Positions 4,329 to 5,236 of a stretch of 5,236 nucleotides of DNA are shown here, piece after piece; positions within the stretch are counted from its first letter, which is position 1, and each line of letters begins with the position of its first letter. Source of the DNA: an uncultured delta proteobacterium (GTDB lineage Bacteria; Myxococcota_A; Polyangia; Polyangiales; Polyangiaceae); assembly GCA_903893335.1 (NCBI GenBank), contig CAITLX010000454.1, positions 1 to 5,236 on the forward strand, given 5' to 3'. Under the pieces are notes generated by a model. That model saw only the letters and a list, made by a program, of their open reading frames with translations. It searched no databases and was not told the DNA's origin. Made by a program: the position numbers and the translations under genes.

Positions 4329-5236
4329 ATGGCGTCGGTCATCCAGAGCAACTTCCGTATCCGTAAGAACCTCGGTCGCGTCCGTCGGATCATCGACGTG
4401 CCGAACCTGATCGACATCCAGAAGAGCTCGTACGACAAGTTCCTCCAGACGAACGTCCCGCCGAGCGATCGGCAGGAGATCGGTCTCCAGGCCGTCTTTC
4501 GCAGCGTTTTCCCGATCAAGGACTTCAACGGAACGAGCGAACTGGTGTTCGTCTCGTACAACCTCGAAAAGCCGAAGTACGACGTCGACGAGTGCCGCCA
4601 GCGCGGCATGACCTTCGCCGCGCCGATCAAGGTGACGACGCAGTTGATGATCTACGACGCCCGTGAGGGCGGCGAGCGCATCGTCCGCGACATCAAGGAG
4701 CAGGAGGTCTACTTCGGCGAGCTGCCGTTGATGACCGACACCGGCACCTTCATCATCAACGGCACCGAGCGCGTGGTCGTCTCCCAGCTGCACCGCAGCC
4801 CGGGCGTCTTCTTCGACCATGACAAGGGCAAGACGCACTCGAGCGGCAAGCTCCTCTACAGCGCGCGCGTGATTCCTTACCGCGGTTCGTGGCTCGATTT
4901 CGAGTTCGACCCGAAGGACATCATGTACGTGCGCATCGACCGCCGCCGGAAGATGCACGCGACCGTGCTCCTGCGCGCGCTCGGCTACACGACGCAGGAC
5001 CTGCTCAGCTACTTCTACTTGACCGAGACGGTGTTCCTCGAGAAGGCGAACAAGTACGCCCGCTCGATCGAGTTCGACCAGCTGACCGGGCAGCGCGCCA
5101 CGCGCGACATCCGCATCGCCGGCGAGACGATCGTCAAGAAGAACACGAAGTTCACCAAGGCCGCGATCAAGAAGCTTCGCGAGGCCAAGGTCGACAGGCT
5201 CCCGATCGAGGTCGAGGAGCTCGCGGGCAAGGTCGC
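4329..5236 (+). CDS. rpoB: RNA polymerase beta subunit, N-terminal part (3' truncated by window)
   Basis: RpoB is the beta subunit of DNA-directed RNA polymerase, which with beta' forms the catalytic cleft. The frame is open from ATG 4329 to the window end, giving 302 of the usual 1,300-1,400 residues. It begins MASVIQSNFRIRKNLGR. Family landmarks are NLIDIQKSSYDKFLQ (26-40), FVSYNLEKPKYDVDECRQRG (74-93), KEQEVYFGELPLMTDTGTF (123-141), NGTERVVVSQLHRSPGVFFD (144-163) and RGSWLDFEFDPKD (185-197). The N-terminal rifampicin-region valine block (TERVVVSQ) has the ordinary residues. GGAGG at 4320-4324 is 4 bases before the ATG. An in-frame ATG at 4314 would add MPGGT but has no ribosome site. The catalytic centre and rpoC lie beyond the window. 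Confidence 0.98.
   Translation, partial: MASVIQSNFRIRKNLGRVRRIIDVPNLIDIQKSSYDKFLQTNVPPSDRQEIGLQAVFRSVFPIKDFNGTSELVFVSYNLEKPKYDVDECRQRGMTFAAPIKVTTQLMIYDAREGGERIVRDIKEQEVYFGELPLMTDTGTFIINGTERVVVSQLHRSPGVFFDHDKGKTHSSGKLLYSARVIPYRGSWLDFEFDPKDIMYVRIDRRRKMHATVLLRALGYTTQDLLSYFYLTETVFLEKANKYARSIEFDQLTGQRATRDIRIAGETIVKKNTKFTKAAIKKLREAKVDRLPIEVEELAGKV

Noticed and set aside
1563..4958. Long open frames on the - strand (1563-3023, 3024-4292, 4293-4958) in one shared frame.
   Set aside because: They lie opposite well-conserved genes, and their composition (rich in R, A, G, L, D) is typical of the antisense frame of GC-rich coding DNA. They show no recognisable domain.
1..5236. CRISPR arrays, insertion sequences, phage or defence genes, or a new protein system.
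   Set aside because: Every gene is a known member of the tuf-rpoB cluster in standard order. There are no repeat arrays, transposase motifs or composition shifts.

Overview
This window is the classic ribosomal-protein and RNA-polymerase cluster of a GC-rich bacterium, read entirely on the + strand: 3' end of tuf, rpmG, tRNA-Trp, secE, nusG, rplK, rplA, rplJ, rplL and the 5' part of rpoB. Codon third positions are mostly G or C. The deltaproteobacterial style of NusG and RpoB (RpoB closely follows what I remember of Myxococcus) suggests Myxococcota or a relative. That placement is inference; no 16S or other marker is present.

Layout. Positions 1-383 are the end of EF-Tu, and 390-539 a small L33 gene with a GTG start. 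Positions 540-624 hold two hairpins and no gene. tRNA-Trp (625-697) follows, then secE (726-1232). nusG (1246-1824) overlaps rplK (1821-2261) by 4 bases. A 142-base gap with two candidate RNA elements precedes rplA (2404-3117). rplA shares one base with rplJ (3117-3635). A 177-base gap with a hairpin precedes rplL (3813-4193). A 135-base gap with a long rod-like hairpin precedes rpoB (4329 to the window end, incomplete).

How the genes work together. EF-Tu delivers aminoacyl-tRNA to the ribosome. L33 is a 50S protein. L11, L1, L10 and L7/L12 build the L1 stalk and the factor-binding stalk. SecE is the essential small subunit of the SecYEG translocon. NusG binds RNA polymerase, whose beta subunit is encoded by rpoB. 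The protein content is ordinary and I see no novel protein system, mobile element or CRISPR.

The interest lies between the genes. Just upstream of rplA, and including its Shine-Dalgarno and the first bases of its start codon, is a sequence resembling the L1-binding site of 23S rRNA. It is a candidate L1 autoregulatory operator placed at rplA rather than before rplK as in E. coli. The rplK-rplA, rplJ-rplL and rplL-rpoB gaps each contain a further strong hairpin. rplJ has no untranslated leader of its own, so the usual place for an L10 operator is absent. All RNA folds here were paired by hand and not scored thermodynamically.
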